In this document: positions 63,901-64,000 of the stretch, piece after piece
How positions within the stretch are numbered: the stretch's first letter is position 1
Layout of the letters: each line of letters opens with the position of its first letter
Source: Desmodesmus armatus
Lineage: Eukaryota > Chlorophyta > Chlorophyceae > Sphaeropleales > Scenedesmaceae
DNA length: 64,000 nt
Reading direction: 5' to 3'
Assembly (NCBI GenBank): GCA_007449985.2
Contig: VIIQ02000761.1
Span: 1 to 64,000, forward strand
The notes under the pieces: model-generated
The model's input: the letters and a program-made list of their open reading frames with translations, nothing else
What the model was told of the DNA's origin: nothing
The model's database searches: none
Translations under genes and position numbers: made by a program

Positions 63901-64000
63901 GGGTGTACATGTCTAGCCGCCCCTCAGGGCCTGACCCTTCCAGCCCAAGGGCGCATGTGTTGAACACAAACAGACCTTGTTCAGCATGTCCTGCACCATG
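54912..64000 (-). CDS. Extended-synaptotagmin-like SMP and C2 domain protein (N-terminus outside window)
   Basis: Likely tethers ER to plasma membrane and moves lipids via its SMP domain. Exons: 63976-64000+, 63514-63601, 63046-63161, 62705-62877, 62323-62395, 61798-61968, 61485-61601, 61096-61227, 60566-60680, 60045-60124, 59081-59296, 58189-58410, 57679-57769, 57114-57187, 56725-56834, 56305-56467, 55374-55466, 54912-54983; phases close, at least 709 residues. SMP: FTLGDFPVRVAGMKVY … VMPCIGGATVSMLSVPHVDF … ALPGVKPLIDFVLG. First C2: GMLHITLHGISNLKSTD…KGDPYVVFEV … NPVYNEEF … VFDYDRVCPTDDLLG with the loop aspartates. Then ~160 residues of K/E/A-rich coiled coil, a β-strand IIKFTVQFMPFEEP, and a second C2 (GVLTVTIFKASGLTQPG … DSMLGRVQIPV … WPLL) lacking most loop aspartates. 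Upstream membrane anchor not visible. Confidence 0.88.
55296..55354. repeat. Fold-back telomere-like sequence 2 (SMP/C2 gene last intron)
   Basis: GAGGGTTTTGGGTTTAGGGTTG facing AACCTAAACCCTACCCCTAAAG with almost no spacer. Arms are imperfect complements. Confidence 0.8.
55898..56225 (-). repeat. Three copies of the 3' edge of SMP/C2 exon 56305-56467
   Basis: On the minus strand, segments at about 55898-55935, 56098-56135 and 56178-56215 each repeat D-M-V-T-S-L-K-L-T-K followed by GTG/GTGT donor sequence, as in the real exon end at 56305. The intervening DNA is built of CTGTGATGTACTG-type units. One real plus three decayed edges. Confidence 0.85.
57555..57669 (-). repeat. Dispersed GTACA-tailed element, copy 4 (SMP/C2 intron)
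   Basis: Reverse orientation; AGTAC units start ~10 bases after the donor of exon 57679-57769, then GGGGACGTAGTCCCAGCCTC and a diverged downstream block. Confidence 0.75.
58541..58701. repeat. AT-rich palindromic island (MITE-like) in SMP/C2 intron
   Basis: About 160 bases of nearly pure A/T in otherwise GC-rich DNA, bounded by GTTAT … ATAAC and filled with AATATTTTTGA / TCAAAAATATT inverted units. Suggests a small fold-back element or an organellar DNA insert. Confidence 0.7.
58735..58985 (-). repeat. Two copies of the 3' edge of SMP/C2 exon 59081-59296
   Basis: Segments at ~58748-58790 and ~58935-58975 repeat the exon end and donor (coding around R-W-T-E-E-D-E-K), each preceded on the plus strand by the same GGTCGATCAA…TTGATCCGTGACCGC. 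Frames are broken. Confidence 0.7.
59405..59475 (-). repeat. Copy of the 5' edge of SMP/C2 exon 59081-59296 with in-frame stop
   Basis: Behind an acceptor-like CCCCAG it encodes V-A-M-N-K then TAG, then E-L-R-E-K-E-A-R-E-A-A-A, against V-A-M-K-K-K-E-L-R-E-K-E-A-R-E-A-A-A in the real exon. Period ~170 bases. Confidence 0.9.
59487..59615 (+). repeat. Dispersed GTACA-tailed element, copy 5 (antisense in SMP/C2 intron)
   Basis: Expanded AGTAC array (~14 units) followed by GGGTACTGGGGACAATGTCCC and a diverged tail. Opposite to the host gene. Confidence 0.8.
59903..59970. repeat. Fold-back telomere-like sequence 3 (SMP/C2 intron)
   Basis: AAGGGTTAAGGGGTTTAGGGG facing AACCCTAAACCCTCATCCTAAACCCT around a short spacer. 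Third case of the same head-to-head arrangement. Confidence 0.8.
60424..60512 (-). repeat. Dispersed GTACA-tailed element, copy 6 (SMP/C2 intron)
   Basis: Reverse orientation: AGTACAGTAATTGGGGACAG, TCTCAACCTCGGCGCTAGCC, GCGAGCC and GGGCTCATGAGGGTGCCC, a nearly full copy. Confidence 0.85.
60743..60800 (-). repeat. Copy of the 5' edge of SMP/C2 exon 60566-60680
   Basis: CTGCAG|GTGGTGTATGTGCCGGTTGA on the minus strand repeats the real exon start (V-V-Y-K-P-V-A-W) ~100 bases upstream, along with the CAGCACAGCATAGCAC flank. Confidence 0.8.
62912..62965 (+). repeat. Dispersed GTACA-tailed element, copy 7 (short)
   Basis: CACAGTACAGTACAGGTATG then GGGGACAAGGTCCCCAACCTC; truncated after that. Antisense to the host gene. 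Confidence 0.7.

Overview
The window is nuclear DNA of a eukaryote, most likely a chlorophyte green alga. Evidence: dense spliceosomal GT–AG introns (up to 18 exons visible per gene), acceptors that are very often CTGCAG|G, Ala/Gln-rich CAG/GCT-coded low complexity, (CA)n and poly-C/poly-G tracts, algal-style secretory leaders, and plant-type families (SUVH with an SRA domain, ABCG half-transporter). A chlorophycean of the Scenedesmus/Chlamydomonas breadth is my inference; the species is not determinable by eye. No prokaryotic or organellar gene was seen.

Layout. Plus strand, left: (1) the C-terminal part of DIS3/RRP44, the exosome ribonuclease (336–9702, 5' end outside the window); (2) an F-box/leucine-rich-repeat protein (10585–12498); (3) a SUVH-type histone H3 lysine methyltransferase with SRA, degenerate pre-SET, SET and post-SET (14181–25105). 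Minus strand, right: (4,5) two tandem paralogues of an unrecognised secreted cysteine-rich protein (26539–27898, 29175–30158); (6) a single-PQ-loop, SemiSWEET-like membrane protein with a long tail (31946–33750); (7) an 807-residue ABCG half-transporter in 17 exons (36529–44693); (8) a secreted GH5 endoglucanase in 8 exons (48799–52422); (9) an extended-synaptotagmin-like SMP/C2 lipid-transfer protein in at least 18 exons (54912–64000, N-terminus outside). For genes 4–8 all reading phases close exactly over every junction, so those models are strong. The genes are ordinary single-gene eukaryotic units with unrelated roles (RNA decay, ubiquitin ligase adaptor, chromatin, secretion, transport, wall polysaccharide, membrane contact); no operon or pathway cluster is evident.

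The striking feature is in the introns. In at least five unrelated genes the intron next to an exon carries one to three decayed tandem copies of that exon's edge together with its splice site: 3'-edge copies lie downstream, 5'-edge copies lie upstream. About twenty such copies can be read by eye, some with a mutated donor or an in-frame stop. This points to ongoing tandem micro-duplication across splice junctions that lengthens introns. Other non-coding signals are a dispersed GTACA-tailed element (seven copies, six inside introns), an inverted pair of a ~300–500 bp repeat, three fold-back telomere-like (TTTAGGG/CCCTAAA) sequences in introns, a 75-bp-arm hairpin in an ABCG intron, an AT-rich palindromic island, CTG repeats abutting splice acceptors, a LINE C-terminal fragment and a tRNA-like (SINE-type) sequence.

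Limits: exon boundaries were inferred by eye from GT–AG rule, phase and family similarity. Homopolymer tracts are many, so single-base sequence errors are possible, and one apparent frameshift sits in a G run of DIS3.
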